Shown here piece by piece: positions 1 to 7,291 of a stretch of 22,658 bases of DNA. The notes below the pieces were generated by a model. It saw nothing but the letters and a program-made list of their open reading frames with translations. It did no database searches and had not been told where the DNA came from. This stretch comes from an uncultured Collinsella sp. (GTDB lineage: Bacteria > Actinomycetota > Coriobacteriia > Coriobacteriales > Coriobacteriaceae). Every line of letters starts with the position of its first letter. Position 1 is the stretch's first letter. The stretch is from NCBI GenBank assembly GCA_900547345.1, contig URGG01000021.1:1-22658 (forward strand), read 5' to 3'. The position numbers and the translations under genes were made by a program.

Positions 1-11
1 CGACGCCCCCT

Positions 12-70
12 CCGGCAGTTAGGGACGTTCCTTATGTGCCGGTACCTAGGGACACTCCTGGCGCGGTCGA
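12..70. repeat. Two adjacent small stem-loop elements with TAGGGAC core
   Basis: The first copy (12-42) has arms CCGGCA and TGCCGG around the core TTAGGGACGTTCCTTAT. The second (about 39-66) has core CTAGGGACACTCCT with imperfect arms (GTACC against GGCGC, one mismatch and one wobble). The cores match copies near 3650 and 12064-12185 in this window. The spread of copies in intergenic DNA suggests a REP-like family; its mobiliser is not in this window. Confidence 0.6.
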
Positions 71-176
71 TGAATGCCCTTCCGCGGCCAAATTCTGGGC
101 TCCGCGCCACCCCGAGCGTCGTTTCCATGCCCCGCACCCATAGCAAACTTCGAGCCGACTCCGAGAGGCCGTGGGC
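71..176. other. Intergenic stretch without recognisable gene
   Basis: Between the stem-loops and the terminator of the Nramp-related gene I see no credible coding region, promoter or RNA. Open frames here have no ribosome binding site and no recognisable product. Confidence 0.5.
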
Positions 177-211
177 AAAAAACAGGCCGCAGCCCATGGC
201 GGCGGCCTGTT
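177..211 (-). terminator. Intrinsic terminator of the Nramp-related operon
   Basis: Read on the minus strand, a perfect 10-bp stem (AACAGGCCGC at 181-190 with GCGGCCTGTT at 202-211) and an 11-nt loop are followed by a run of six T (177-182 on the plus strand are A). It lies 18 bp past the stop codon at 230. This is a textbook rho-independent terminator. Confidence 0.9.
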
Positions 212-229
212 AAGAGTCCAAAAGAGGCG

Positions 230-1492
230 CTAAGCGCTGTAACCCATCGCCTGCAGAACAAACATGACGACCGTGAGCACCGTAATCACACCGATAGTCG
301 CCCAAGTGAGCACGTTCCACACGCGGCCGTTGCGGTTAGTGCCCATAATGTGACGGTCAGCGGCGATAACCACCTGGAACACCAGAACCACGGGCAGTAG
401 CACGCCATTGATGACCTGCGAGGTCATCATAATCTGGAACAGATCGACGCCGGGCATAAGCACCAGCACGGCAGAGATACCGATGATGGCCGTAATGATG
501 CCGCGATAGACCGGGGCCTCGTCCCAGCTGCGGTCAGCACCGCGCTCCCAGCCAAATGCCTCGCAGATAGCGCTCGACGTAACGCCCGGCAGCACGCAGG
601 CGGCCAAGAAGCTCGCCGCGACCAGGCCCGAGGCAAACAGTACCGTGGACCACTGACCCGCAATAGGCTCCAGCGCGCGGGCAGCATCGGCAGCATCGCT
701 TATCTGAATACCCGCCGGGAACAACACCGTACCGGTCGTGATGATAATAAAGCCGGCAATGACATCGGCGGCAAGCGAGCCGCTCACGGTATCGATGCGC
801 TGCAGCACGATATCGTCCTCGCCCGCGTTCTTATCGACCACGTTGTTCTGCGCCAAGAAGATCATCCACGGTGCGATGGTGGTACCGATTGTTGCGACCA
901 CGAGCGACACGTAGCTGGGATCGTTCTGAATATTGGGGACGACCAAGTCGACCGCGACCTCGCCCCAGTTGGGGCCGGCCATAAACGCGGCGACGATGTA
1001 GGTCACGAACACGCAGCTTACCAGCAGCAAAATCTTCTCGATGCGCTGAAAACTGCCCGACATGGTAAGCATCCACACCAGCAGCGCCACGAGCGGCACC
1101 GAGATGCTCGCCGGAACGCCAAACAGAGCAAGGCCACTCGCGATACCCGCGAACTCCGAGATGGTCACCGCCGTGTTGGCAATCAACAGCGCCGCCATGG
1201 CCAGCACGCTCCTGCGCACGCCAAAGCGCTCACGGATGAGCGAGGCCAGGCCCTTACCCGTGACGCATCCGCAGCGCGCCGCGGTCTCCTGCGTCACGAT
1301 AAGCAGCACAGTCATGACGGGAAGCATCCAGAGCATCTTGTAGCCATAGCTGGCGCCCGCGCTGGAATACGTTGCAATGCCGCCGGCGTCATTGCCCGAA
1401 AGCGCCGCCAGCAGACCGGGACCCATAGCGCCAAAGATGGCCGCGATGGTCAACTTTTGCTTGGTGCCCGACTTTTGCTTGGTATTTTGCAC
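230..1492 (-). CDS. Nramp-related divalent metal transporter, probably Mg2+ (NRMT type)
   Basis: A 420-residue integral membrane protein of the Nramp (SLC11) fold that imports divalent cations. The first helix carries GPGLLAALSGNDAGG, where classical Mn/Fe Nramps have DPGN; the Asp (about residue 35) is kept but the Asn is Gly. The sixth helix reads TIGTTIAPWM (about residues 202-211), so the metal-selecting Met of the usual MPH motif is Ala. As I recall, loss of that Met and Asn marks the Nramp-related magnesium transporters described from Clostridium and Eggerthella lenta; the Mg2+ call rests on these residues and on the MgtE-like gene just upstream. I chose the GTG at 1492, 8 nt after the upstream stop, with AGGTGG before it. 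An open frame continues to 1555 but overlaps the upstream gene. A strong terminator follows. Mn2+ transport remains possible. Confidence 0.85.
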   Translation of the reverse strand: MQNTKQKSGTKQKLTIAAIFGAMGPGLLAALSGNDAGGIATYSSAGASYGYKMLWMLPVMTVLLIVTQETAARCGCVTGKGLASLIRERFGVRRSVLAMAALLIANTAVTISEFAGIASGLALFGVPASISVPLVALLVWMLTMSGSFQRIEKILLLVSCVFVTYIVAAFMAGPNWGEVAVDLVVPNIQNDPSYVSLVVATIGTTIAPWMIFLAQNNVVDKNAGEDDIVLQRIDTVSGSLAADVIAGFIIITTGTVLFPAGIQISDAADAARALEPIAGQWSTVLFASGLVAASFLAACVLPGVTSSAICEAFGWERGADRSWDEAPVYRGIITAIIGISAVLVLMPGVDLFQIMMTSQVINGVLLPVVLVFQVVIAADRHIMGTNRNGRVWNVLTWATIGVITVLTVVMFVLQAMGYSA

Positions 1493-1500
1493 GCGACCAC

Positions 1501-3345
1501 CTAACCCATGACCGACATGGTGAGCAGCACCGCAGCGGCGCAGTACGCTACGCACGAGATCATGACGGCAATAACGTTCATGGCGGTGCCCGACGTGTTG
1601 AGGTCATGCTCGTCACGCCAGAACAGCACCATCAGGTAAATCACGGCGCTCATGTTGCCAACCAGGCAAATGATGGCAGCGATATTAAAGCACCCGGTAA
1701 AGAGTTGCTCCTCAAACATGGGCGCATCGGGGAACGCAGCGGTGCGCACCAGCTGGGCGCACAGGTAGGTCACGAGTGACAGAATCAGGCCCATGCCCGT
1801 GCTCTGGAAGAAGAACCCCAGATACGGCTTGGGCTCGTCGTCGTGACCGTCATACTCCAAGAAGTAGTTCTTGACGAACGACACCATGCGCGAGGCAGCA
1901 AGCAGCACGAGCGGCATGGCGCACATGGGGAACACCACCAGATGCGCGGAGCCGAGCGCCGTCCCCAGCACCGTTGCCATGATGCACGAGGCAATGCCCC
2001 ACACGACAACCCAGTACTGGCGATGCACAAACCAGCTGAGCACGTTCGTCGAGTCGTCCGACGCGCTATCGCCCGAGCCGACACCGGCGATCTGCAGGTC
2101 CTCCTGATGCTCCTCGGCGATAACGTCCATGGCGTCGTCGAAGGTCACGATGCCCAGGATATGACGGTTCTCGTCGCAGACAGGGATGGCAACCAGGTCG
2201 TACTTGGTCATCTCGTCCGTCACGTCTTCCTGGTCCTCGTCGGGCGACACGTAGACCAGGTCGCGATAGGCGAGCTGGCCCAGCGTGGCATCGCGGTCGG
2301 CCACGATCAACGTGCGCAGCGAGAGCACGCCGGTGAGCATGCCGCTCGGATCCTCGGTATAGACGTAATAGACACTCTCGAAGTCCTCATCGAGTTTGCG
2401 AATCGCCTCGATGGCATCGCCGACCGTCGCCGTGGCGGGCAGCGAGACAAACTCCGAGGTCATGATGCGGCCGGCGGTGTTGTCCTCATAGCCCAGCAGG
2501 TTACGAATCGCCTTCTCCTCCTTGACGCCCATCAGGCGCAGGAGCTTCTCGGCCTTCTCGTAATCGAGCTCGTCGATCAGGTCGGCGGCGTCGTCCGGGT
2601 CCATCATGGCCAGCATCGACGATGCGTCCGTGTCGGACAGGCCCTCGAGCATCTCGGTCATAAGCTCGTCGTCATCGAACTCCGAGATGGCCTCGGCGGC
2701 CTGGGCAGTATCGAGCTGTGCAAACACCTGCGCACGCAGGCGCGGGTCGAGCTGCTCGATAATGTCGGCGATGTCGGCAGGGTGCAGCTCGCCGAGCGTC
2801 TTATGCGACACCGAGAGTTGAATGTTCTTGGTCGAGCGATCGAGCAGGTCCATGTAGGACCAAGCGATGATGTCCTCACTGAGCGGCTTGCCCAGGTGCT
2901 TCATAAAGCCTTCGACGATATGCTCGAGTGCGGGGCTGATCGCGCGTAGCAGACCGCGGGCGCCCACTTCGGCGCCCAGCAGGCGCAGCTGATTTTCGCC
3001 CGACATGGAAAACTTGATGTCGTTTACGCGCACGACTTTCATGCCCTGCGTGTCGACAATCTGCTTGTTGAGCACGTCGCGGGCAAGCAAGAGTTCGGTC
3101 GGCTGCAGGTACGAAAAACGGATTTCGGTGGCCGACGTCTTAAGGTGTACACCCGTCTCGTCGATACGGTCGACCCATTTGCGCCAGCTGATCATAAACG
3201 GCGTCTTGCCGGGACCGCGGAACGCGAGCGACGTCACGTGCGGAAAAACTTCGCCGGTAGCAATACCAAAATCGTTCACCACGCCGAGCTTTTCTCCATC
3301 GACGTCCAAGACCGGCAATTTGAGCATCTCACTCAGATAATTCAA
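1501..3345 (-). CDS. PRC-barrel / MgtE-N / CBS-pair protein with divergent membrane domain, probable Mg2+ sensor
   Basis: 614 residues. In order: PRC-barrel-like segments (about 1-130, starting YLSEMLKLPVLD), MgtE N-domain superhelix (about 180-290, with repeated acidic MDPDDAADLIDEL-type helices), a CBS pair (about 293-415), and four to five membrane helices (about 444-610). The N-domain and CBS pair form the cytosolic Mg2+ gate in MgtE. The membrane part lacks the GGNxGxQ-type pore motif I expect of MgtE, so it is more likely a sensor or partner than a channel. Only 8 nt separate it from the Nramp-related gene, so the two are probably co-translated and work together. The start is TTG at 3345, preceded by GGGGAG at 5 nt; a TGA lies in frame just upstream. 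ATG at codon 7 is the alternative start. A 10-codon overlapping frame with a stronger ribosome site precedes it. Confidence 0.8.
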   Translation of the reverse strand: MNYLSEMLKLPVLDVDGEKLGVVNDFGIATGEVFPHVTSLAFRGPGKTPFMISWRKWVDRIDETGVHLKTSATEIRFSYLQPTELLLARDVLNKQIVDTQGMKVVRVNDIKFSMSGENQLRLLGAEVGARGLLRAISPALEHIVEGFMKHLGKPLSEDIIAWSYMDLLDRSTKNIQLSVSHKTLGELHPADIADIIEQLDPRLRAQVFAQLDTAQAAEAISEFDDDELMTEMLEGLSDTDASSMLAMMDPDDAADLIDELDYEKAEKLLRLMGVKEEKAIRNLLGYEDNTAGRIMTSEFVSLPATATVGDAIEAIRKLDEDFESVYYVYTEDPSGMLTGVLSLRTLIVADRDATLGQLAYRDLVYVSPDEDQEDVTDEMTKYDLVAIPVCDENRHILGIVTFDDAMDVIAEEHQEDLQIAGVGSGDSASDDSTNVLSWFVHRQYWVVVWGIASCIMATVLGTALGSAHLVVFPMCAMPLVLLAASRMVSFVKNYFLEYDGHDDEPKPYLGFFFQSTGMGLILSLVTYLCAQLVRTAAFPDAPMFEEQLFTGCFNIAAIICLVGNMSAVIYLMVLFWRDEHDLNTSGTAMNVIAVMISCVAYCAAAVLLTMSVMG

Positions 3346-3361
3346 TGGTGCTCCCCATCAT
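3329..3361 (-). CDS. Possible 10-codon leader peptide overlapping the MgtE-like start
   Basis: On the minus strand a perfect GGAGG (3366-3370) stands 4 and 7 nt before two consecutive ATG codons (3361, 3358). They open MMGSTIELSE, which stops at TGA 3329-3331, inside the next gene in another frame. The ribosome site is better than that of the MgtE-like TTG start. It could be a translational-coupling leader, or a sign of a one-base error in the sequence. No homology can be claimed for ten residues. Confidence 0.3.
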   Translation of the reverse strand: MMGSTIELSE

Positions 3362-3547
3362 TATTCCTCCGAACGCGGCCGCATGTGCGACGTCCGGGGG
3401 CTTCTGGATATGTATACGCATGCGCGGGCGGCACACCGCTCGACGCTTACACCCCGTGCATGCGCAAAAAGCACCTGCATGGGGTCATCGACTGTATGGT
3501 CGAGGTTTGGATTTCACCTGTAACCTTTCTCTTGACCCTCATTAACC
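3346..3547 (-). promoter_or_regulatory. Structured 5' leader of the Mg2+ operon (class not recognised)
   Basis: About 200 nt of non-coding leader read on the minus strand. It can form AGGTT/AACCT, TCGAC/GTCGA (loop CATACA), a long stem at 3452-3484 (outer CCCC/GGGG, then TGCA/TGCA and GTGC/GCGC around TTTTT), and GCGG/CCGC. Mg2+ transporter leaders often hold M-box riboswitches, but I cannot align the conserved M-box segments here. It is a candidate regulatory RNA by position and folding only. Confidence 0.35.
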
Positions 3548-3553
3548 GCAGTA

Positions 3554-3562
3554 ACTATAGCA
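3554..3562 (-). promoter_or_regulatory. Extended -10 promoter of the MgtE-like/Nramp operon
   Basis: The minus strand reads TGC TATAGT (TG at 3562-3561, TATAGT at 3559-3554), an extended -10. No good -35 box is seen. It would start transcription near 3547. Confidence 0.4.
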
Positions 3563-3636
3563 TCAGCATCGCCCTGCGGCATCGAATTTATGCGCTGCAC
3601 ATTGCAGGCATACCAAACGCTGACGCATCCGTGACA

Positions 3637-3665
3637 TAGTCATTGGGGACGTTCCTAAATGACTA
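3637..3665. repeat. Small stem-loop element, AGTCATT/AATGACT arms
   Basis: Arms TAGTCATT (3637-3644) and AATGACTA (3658-3665) enclose core GGGGACGTTCCTA. A further AATGACTA half-arm runs on directly into the end of the neighbouring gene (stop at 3674). Same family as the copies at 12-70 and 12064-12185. Confidence 0.7.
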
Positions 3666-3673
3666 CCCAATGA

Positions 3674-5080
3674 CTACTCTGTGGTGTCGTCGTCCTCGGC
3701 AAGTTGGGGGAACACGGCGTCCTTGGGCATGGTGACCTTCGTCAGCGAGGTGAGCTTTTTGCTCAGCGACGTGTCCGTCTTGACCAGGTCGCTGAGCGTC
3801 ACGATCTTGTAGCCGTCGGCAATGAGGCCGTCGATAATCTGCGGCAGCGCCTCGAGTGTCTGCTCGGCGCATTCGTCTCTATCGGTGAGCAGCACGATAT
3901 TGCCCGGCGTCACCGAATCGAGCACCGTCGAGACCTGTTCGTCGGCACCGTTTAGCAGCCAGTCGCCCGAGTCGATATTCCACGAGACCACGGCGGAGAC
4001 CAGGTCCATCGCATCAATCCAGTTTTGCTCGTCAAAGGCAGCGTAGGGAGCACGCAGCAGCATCGTCTTCACGCCGGTCGCCGACTTAATCGCATCGGTG
4101 CCTTTCGTGATCTGTTCGCGCACCGCCTCACGGTCCTGACCCTTGAGCGAATCGTCGCTGTAGCTGTTGGATCCGATCTCGCACCCGGCGTCGACAATCG
4201 CCTTGGCCGTGGCAGGCGAGGCCTCGGCCGCATCGCCCGAAAGGAAGAACGTCGCGGTGACGCCCTTTTCCTTGAGCACCTGCAAGATCTGTTTGGTGGC
4301 GCCGCTCGGACCCTCGTCAAACGTCAGCGCCACGTACTTTTTGTTGCCCTTGGGCGCCACGCTGGCGCACGCAACAACGCAATCGGTGGCGGGCACAACC
4401 TCGCCGCGGTCTTGCGTCTTGCCTGACCGCTCACCAACCCACACCTCGGATCGGCCCTGGACACCCCATGTCTGCACATACTCGATAGCGCCCGTGCCCT
4501 CGACCTTGAGCTTGGGCTCGATAACCGTAGCCTGAACCTCGTGCTTCTCGTAAGTGTTACGGCCATCCTTGACCGTCACCTTCTCGCCGCCCTCGAGTTC
4601 GCGGCTATCCCATTTGCCCTGCTTCACGCGCTTGCCGTCGACCTTCACCGACAGCTTTTCGCCCCCATGGCGCTTGAGCACGCTGTCATCGACGGCTAGC
4701 AGGTCGCCTGCGTCGTAGGTGTCAGTCAAATCCTGTTCGTCGATGAGATTCTGCAGCGTAGAGCCCACGCGCACCGCGGTCTTCTGGCCGTTGAGCTCCA
4801 CGTCCACGCTGCGGTTGACGTAGCCCACGACGGCAGCGATAAACAGCACGAGCGCGCAACCCACGGCGATCAGCGCATAGGGCAGGCGAGACGAACGACG
4901 GGGTGTGCGGCTGTTGCCGATGCGCGCGCTGCGATCGCTAAAGCCGCGGCTATGGTTGAGATACATCGCGCCGGGCTTACGGTGACGGCGGCGCTGACCG
5001 CTGGGCAGCTGCCCCAGGTCGCGGCGCGCTGTCGGATGCGCACCCGAACGCCCGTTTAAGTTGGATCCGTTTTGGTGCAT
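3674..5080 (-). CDS. Membrane-anchored NodB-fold (polysaccharide deacetylase-like) protein with degraded active site
   Basis: 468 residues: a basic cytosolic tail (1-65), one signal-anchor helix (about 66-88), a small extracytoplasmic domain resembling YabE/DUF348-type ubiquitin-like folds (about 92-190, VELNGQKTAVRVGSTLQNLI), then a NodB domain (about 248-435). NodB enzymes remove acetyl groups from chitin or peptidoglycan with a metal held by Asp-His-His. Here motif 1 is TFDEGP (second Asp is Glu256), motif 2 (HSxxH) is NSYSD (305-309), and the motif 5 LxH is LTD (398-400). RAPY (343-346) and DSGDW (370-374) survive. All usual metal ligands are changed, so it is probably inactive or uses another chemistry, perhaps sugar binding at the wall. 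The ATG at 5080 has GGGAGG close upstream. A terminator separates it from the PRC-barrel gene; I see no promoter of its own. Confidence 0.8.
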   Translation of the reverse strand: MHQNGSNLNGRSGAHPTARRDLGQLPSGQRRRHRKPGAMYLNHSRGFSDRSARIGNSRTPRRSSRLPYALIAVGCALVLFIAAVVGYVNRSVDVELNGQKTAVRVGSTLQNLIDEQDLTDTYDAGDLLAVDDSVLKRHGGEKLSVKVDGKRVKQGKWDSRELEGGEKVTVKDGRNTYEKHEVQATVIEPKLKVEGTGAIEYVQTWGVQGRSEVWVGERSGKTQDRGEVVPATDCVVACASVAPKGNKKYVALTFDEGPSGATKQILQVLKEKGVTATFFLSGDAAEASPATAKAIVDAGCEIGSNSYSDDSLKGQDREAVREQITKGTDAIKSATGVKTMLLRAPYAAFDEQNWIDAMDLVSAVVSWNIDSGDWLLNGADEQVSTVLDSVTPGNIVLLTDRDECAEQTLEALPQIIDGLIADGYKIVTLSDLVKTDTSLSKKLTSLTKVTMPKDAVFPQLAEDDDTTE

Positions 5081-5101
5081 GTGCCCTCCCCCATAAACAC
5101 A

Positions 5102-5131
5102 GCAAGCCGGAGCAACAGGTCTCCGGCTTGC
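5102..5131 (-). terminator. Hairpin terminator downstream of the PRC-barrel gene
   Basis: A perfect 11-bp stem (GCAAGCCGGAG 5102-5112, CTCCGGCTTGC 5121-5131) with an 8-nt loop. The following minus-strand tract is only mildly T-rich (TGTGTTTA), so read-through into the NodB-fold gene is possible and may be its main source of transcript. Confidence 0.7.
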
Positions 5132-5152
5132 CTCCCATCATTTGGTACGTCG

Positions 5153-5908
5153 CTATTTTGTAGCTTTTGACGAGCCTCCGCTCGCCTTTTGGTATTCGTC
5201 CTTAAAGGCCTTGAACATGCCGCGCGTCTTGCCGAGCTGCTTGCCCAGTGCGCGACTGCCCTTGTCCACGGCAACCGATCCCTTGTCGTCGAGTACCTTG
5301 GCACCCTTTTTGACCTTGTCGCCCACCACGACGCTGGCCTCGGCGGCCTTGGCGGCCGCACCGCCCGAATACCCGAGCGACTTGACCTCGTCCGAGACGA
5401 CCATCGCACCGTTCTCGTAGCCGCGCAGCATCGTCGGCGGCACCTGCGTGTCACCAACCAAAACACTCGAAGCAGCACCGGCGGTCACATAGAATGCCTG
5501 CACGATGCCCGAGCGTGGCTTGAACTCAACGTCCGAGCAATAGCCCACGACGTCGCCCGATTCCGTGCGCACGTCCATACCGACCCAGATGATGCAATCG
5601 TCCAAGTTGATGTCGAGGCGCTTAGCGGCGGCGGAATCGTACGTGTCCTTGACGTCATCGACCGCAATGGCGCCCTCGTAGACACCAATGGCGTCGAGCG
5701 CTACGAATCGGTCGGGACGCTCGATCATGCCCGCGATATCGGACTGGCGGACCATAAAGCCGACCACGCGCGTACCGCCCGGGGTAAAGACCGGAAAGTG
5801 AATCTTTCCGAGCTTTTTAGGGCTGCGCGGTGTGCCGTCCTTTTTGGTGCGCTTGTCCTCGGTAGGCTTGCGATAGATCTTGGCGCCGACAAAATCCCCG
5901 GCGCGCAT
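5153..5908 (-). CDS. PRC-barrel domain protein
   Basis: 251 residues, probably cytosolic or membrane-associated. The N-terminal part has two PRC-barrel-like segments: about 1-75 (MRAGDFVGAKIY, KIHFPVFTPGGTRVVGFMV) and about 103-172 (WVGMDVRTESGDVVGYCSDV). The last 65 residues form a Lys/Ala-rich helical tail. PRC barrels are small beta-barrels found in photosynthetic reaction centre H subunits and in RimM, usually binding proteins; the partner here is unknown. The start ATG overlaps the stop of the YtxH gene as TAATG, with GAGG upstream, so translation is coupled. The pairing suggests a shared envelope or stress-related role. Confidence 0.75.
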   Translation of the reverse strand: MRAGDFVGAKIYRKPTEDKRTKKDGTPRSPKKLGKIHFPVFTPGGTRVVGFMVRQSDIAGMIERPDRFVALDAIGVYEGAIAVDDVKDTYDSAAAKRLDINLDDCIIWVGMDVRTESGDVVGYCSDVEFKPRSGIVQAFYVTAGAASSVLVGDTQVPPTMLRGYENGAMVVSDEVKSLGYSGGAAAKAAEASVVVGDKVKKGAKVLDDKGSVAVDKGSRALGKQLGKTRGMFKAFKDEYQKASGGSSKATK

Positions 5909-6297
5909 TATGCCTCGGTCGAGGGCTCCGCAGCCTCGGTATCAGCCTCGACGGCGTTCTCGACCACGACGTCGGCGGCAGGCGTCACGTTGCCGCCCGA
6001 AATGGCGTCGTTGAGCTGCTCGCGCAGCTGGTCCATGCGCTCGCGGGCAAGGTCGACCTTGGCGCGCAGGTCGTCGGTCTTGGCGTCGACCATCGGGCCA
6101 AAGTCATTCACCGCAGCACGGGCCTCCTCGGCGCTGTGCTCGTAGGTGTCGCGCATATTGTCCCAGGCGTCGTTGGCGATATCGGCAGCCATGGCGCGGG
6201 TCTCGGCGCCCGAACGCGGGGCCAGAGCAACGCCGACAATAGCGCCGGCAGCGGCACCAAAAAGTGCGCCGGAGACAAAGCTGAAAGTCTTACCCAT
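5908..6297 (-). CDS. YtxH-family small membrane protein
   Basis: 129 residues. MGKTFSFVSG opens a single Gly/Ala-rich membrane helix (about 5-27) followed by APRSGAETR, the basic signature common after the helix in YtxH proteins. Then comes a long amphipathic, charged helix (about 35-100) and an acidic Ala/Glu tail. YtxH members are general-stress-type membrane proteins of unknown mechanism. I chose ATG 6297, 9 nt after AGGAG; ATG 6303 in frame is the alternative. Longer extensions cross the promoter and are unlikely. It is first in a two-gene operon with the PRC-barrel gene. Confidence 0.75.
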   Translation of the reverse strand: MGKTFSFVSGALFGAAAGAIVGVALAPRSGAETRAMAADIANDAWDNMRDTYEHSAEEARAAVNDFGPMVDAKTDDLRAKVDLARERMDQLREQLNDAISGGNVTPAADVVVENAVEADTEAAEPSTEA

Positions 6298-6314
6298 GAT
6301 CATTCCTCTCCTGC

Positions 6315-6354
6315 GGGCACGTCGGTGCCCACCGTTTGAATGCTGTCCATTATA
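6315..6354 (-). promoter_or_regulatory. Promoter and 5' UTR hairpin of ytxH/PRC operon
   Basis: A perfect TATAAT -10 lies on the minus strand at 6354-6349, with no clear -35. Start would be near 6342. The short leader holds GGGCAC-CGAC-GTGCCC (6315-6330) directly upstream of the ribosome site, which could influence translation. Confidence 0.55.
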
Positions 6355-6433
6355 CCCGCAGCACATCACTTGCCGCTCCGCTCATCTGCGTACGGCAAAG
6401 GCGCAGGTACGTGATGGTGATAAACGCGTAGGC

Positions 6434-7267
6434 CTACTCCTGAGGCATAGCCGGCATGGCCACCGTGGCACCCGGGTCCTCGCCGGCGCCGTCCACGAGC
6501 GGCAGACCGCCCTCATGCGCAGGTCCTGCCGGAACCGTCGCCGCACCGCCAAAGACGGCAGCGGAGGCCTCGTGGTTCTCGGCAACCGCGCCCTCGGTAT
6601 CAATCGTCACCTGGGGCTCGTCGTCAAAGTTGGGGACGCCCTGGGGCTCGGCGGGAACGGGCTCGGCGGTCGCATCGACAACGGGCTCGGCGTCGACCGG
6701 CACATCGCCCTCGTCAGCGCCCTCGTCCTCGGCAGCATCTTCGCCGTTCGCAGCGGCGACGGCCTCGTGAGGATCCTTGCCCTCGGCCTCGGCGCGCATG
6801 CCCAGCACCAGGTTGCGCAGGCCCGCGACCGTGCCTTCCACGTCGGGGGCAGGCTGGTCGGCGTGCAGGTACGCCCAGTCCATCATAAAGGTGGCCGAAG
6901 ACAGCGCACCGATGGCCAGCGCGTCGTCGGGGCACGAAAGCTCAACCTCAAAAACGCGCTCGTCGTGCTCGCTTACGCGCGTGCGGCCGCACGAGATGCT
7001 GCCGGCAAGCCCGGTCTCGTTCATGAGCTCGACCGTCACGTGCTCCAGCAGATGGCAGAGCTCGGTCTGACCCATGCAGTCCTGGAACTCGCGGCCGGAA
7101 TCGCCCAGGCACAGGTGCTTGGCAATCGCGGGCACCAGGTAGTACACGCGCGCCGTAGCCTCGATGTCCTCCGAGGTCATGAGCGGCATGCCGGGGTTCA
7201 CCAGCACATGCGCGCAGATCTTGTCCTCGCTGACGGTGACCTTAAGGATGTTGAACAGGCCTGCCAT
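6434..7267 (-). CDS. Free-standing cyanophycin synthetase N-domain-like protein
   Basis: 277 residues. Residues about 35-97 closely follow the pattern of the N-terminal domain of cyanophycin synthetase: LVPAIAKHLC, then GREFQ, then TELCHLLEHVTVEL, then a Gly and GRTR. The motif HLLEH (72-76) has the HxxEH form; in some cyanophycin synthetases, as I recall, the N-domain is a cryptic zinc hydrolase that trims the polymer to make primers. The ATP-grasp and Mur-ligase domains of the synthetase are absent, and none occur in this window. Residues about 160-277 are a low-complexity acidic Ala/Pro/Glu tail. ATG 7267 has GGGGAG upstream. It lies 24 bp after the CorC-like gene and is probably co-transcribed with it. 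A metal-dependent peptidase or isopeptidase role is possible; the substrate is unknown. Confidence 0.65.
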   Translation of the reverse strand: MAGLFNILKVTVSEDKICAHVLVNPGMPLMTSEDIEATARVYYLVPAIAKHLCLGDSGREFQDCMGQTELCHLLEHVTVELMNETGLAGSISCGRTRVSEHDERVFEVELSCPDDALAIGALSSATFMMDWAYLHADQPAPDVEGTVAGLRNLVLGMRAEAEGKDPHEAVAAANGEDAAEDEGADEGDVPVDAEPVVDATAEPVPAEPQGVPNFDDEPQVTIDTEGAVAENHEASAAVFGGAATVPAGPAHEGGLPLVDGAGEDPGATVAMPAMPQE

Positions 7268-7291
7268 AACTCTCCCCTACTCTTCCTTGTC

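Noticed and set aside
3346..3547. M-box riboswitch
   Set aside because: Location fits, but I could not find the conserved M-box segments; only a general structured leader is claimed.
3531..3561. Plus-strand promoter TTGACC-N18-TATAGC
   Set aside because: Boxes look acceptable, but no plus-strand gene or RNA lies downstream before converging genes. The same AT tract serves the minus-strand extended -10.
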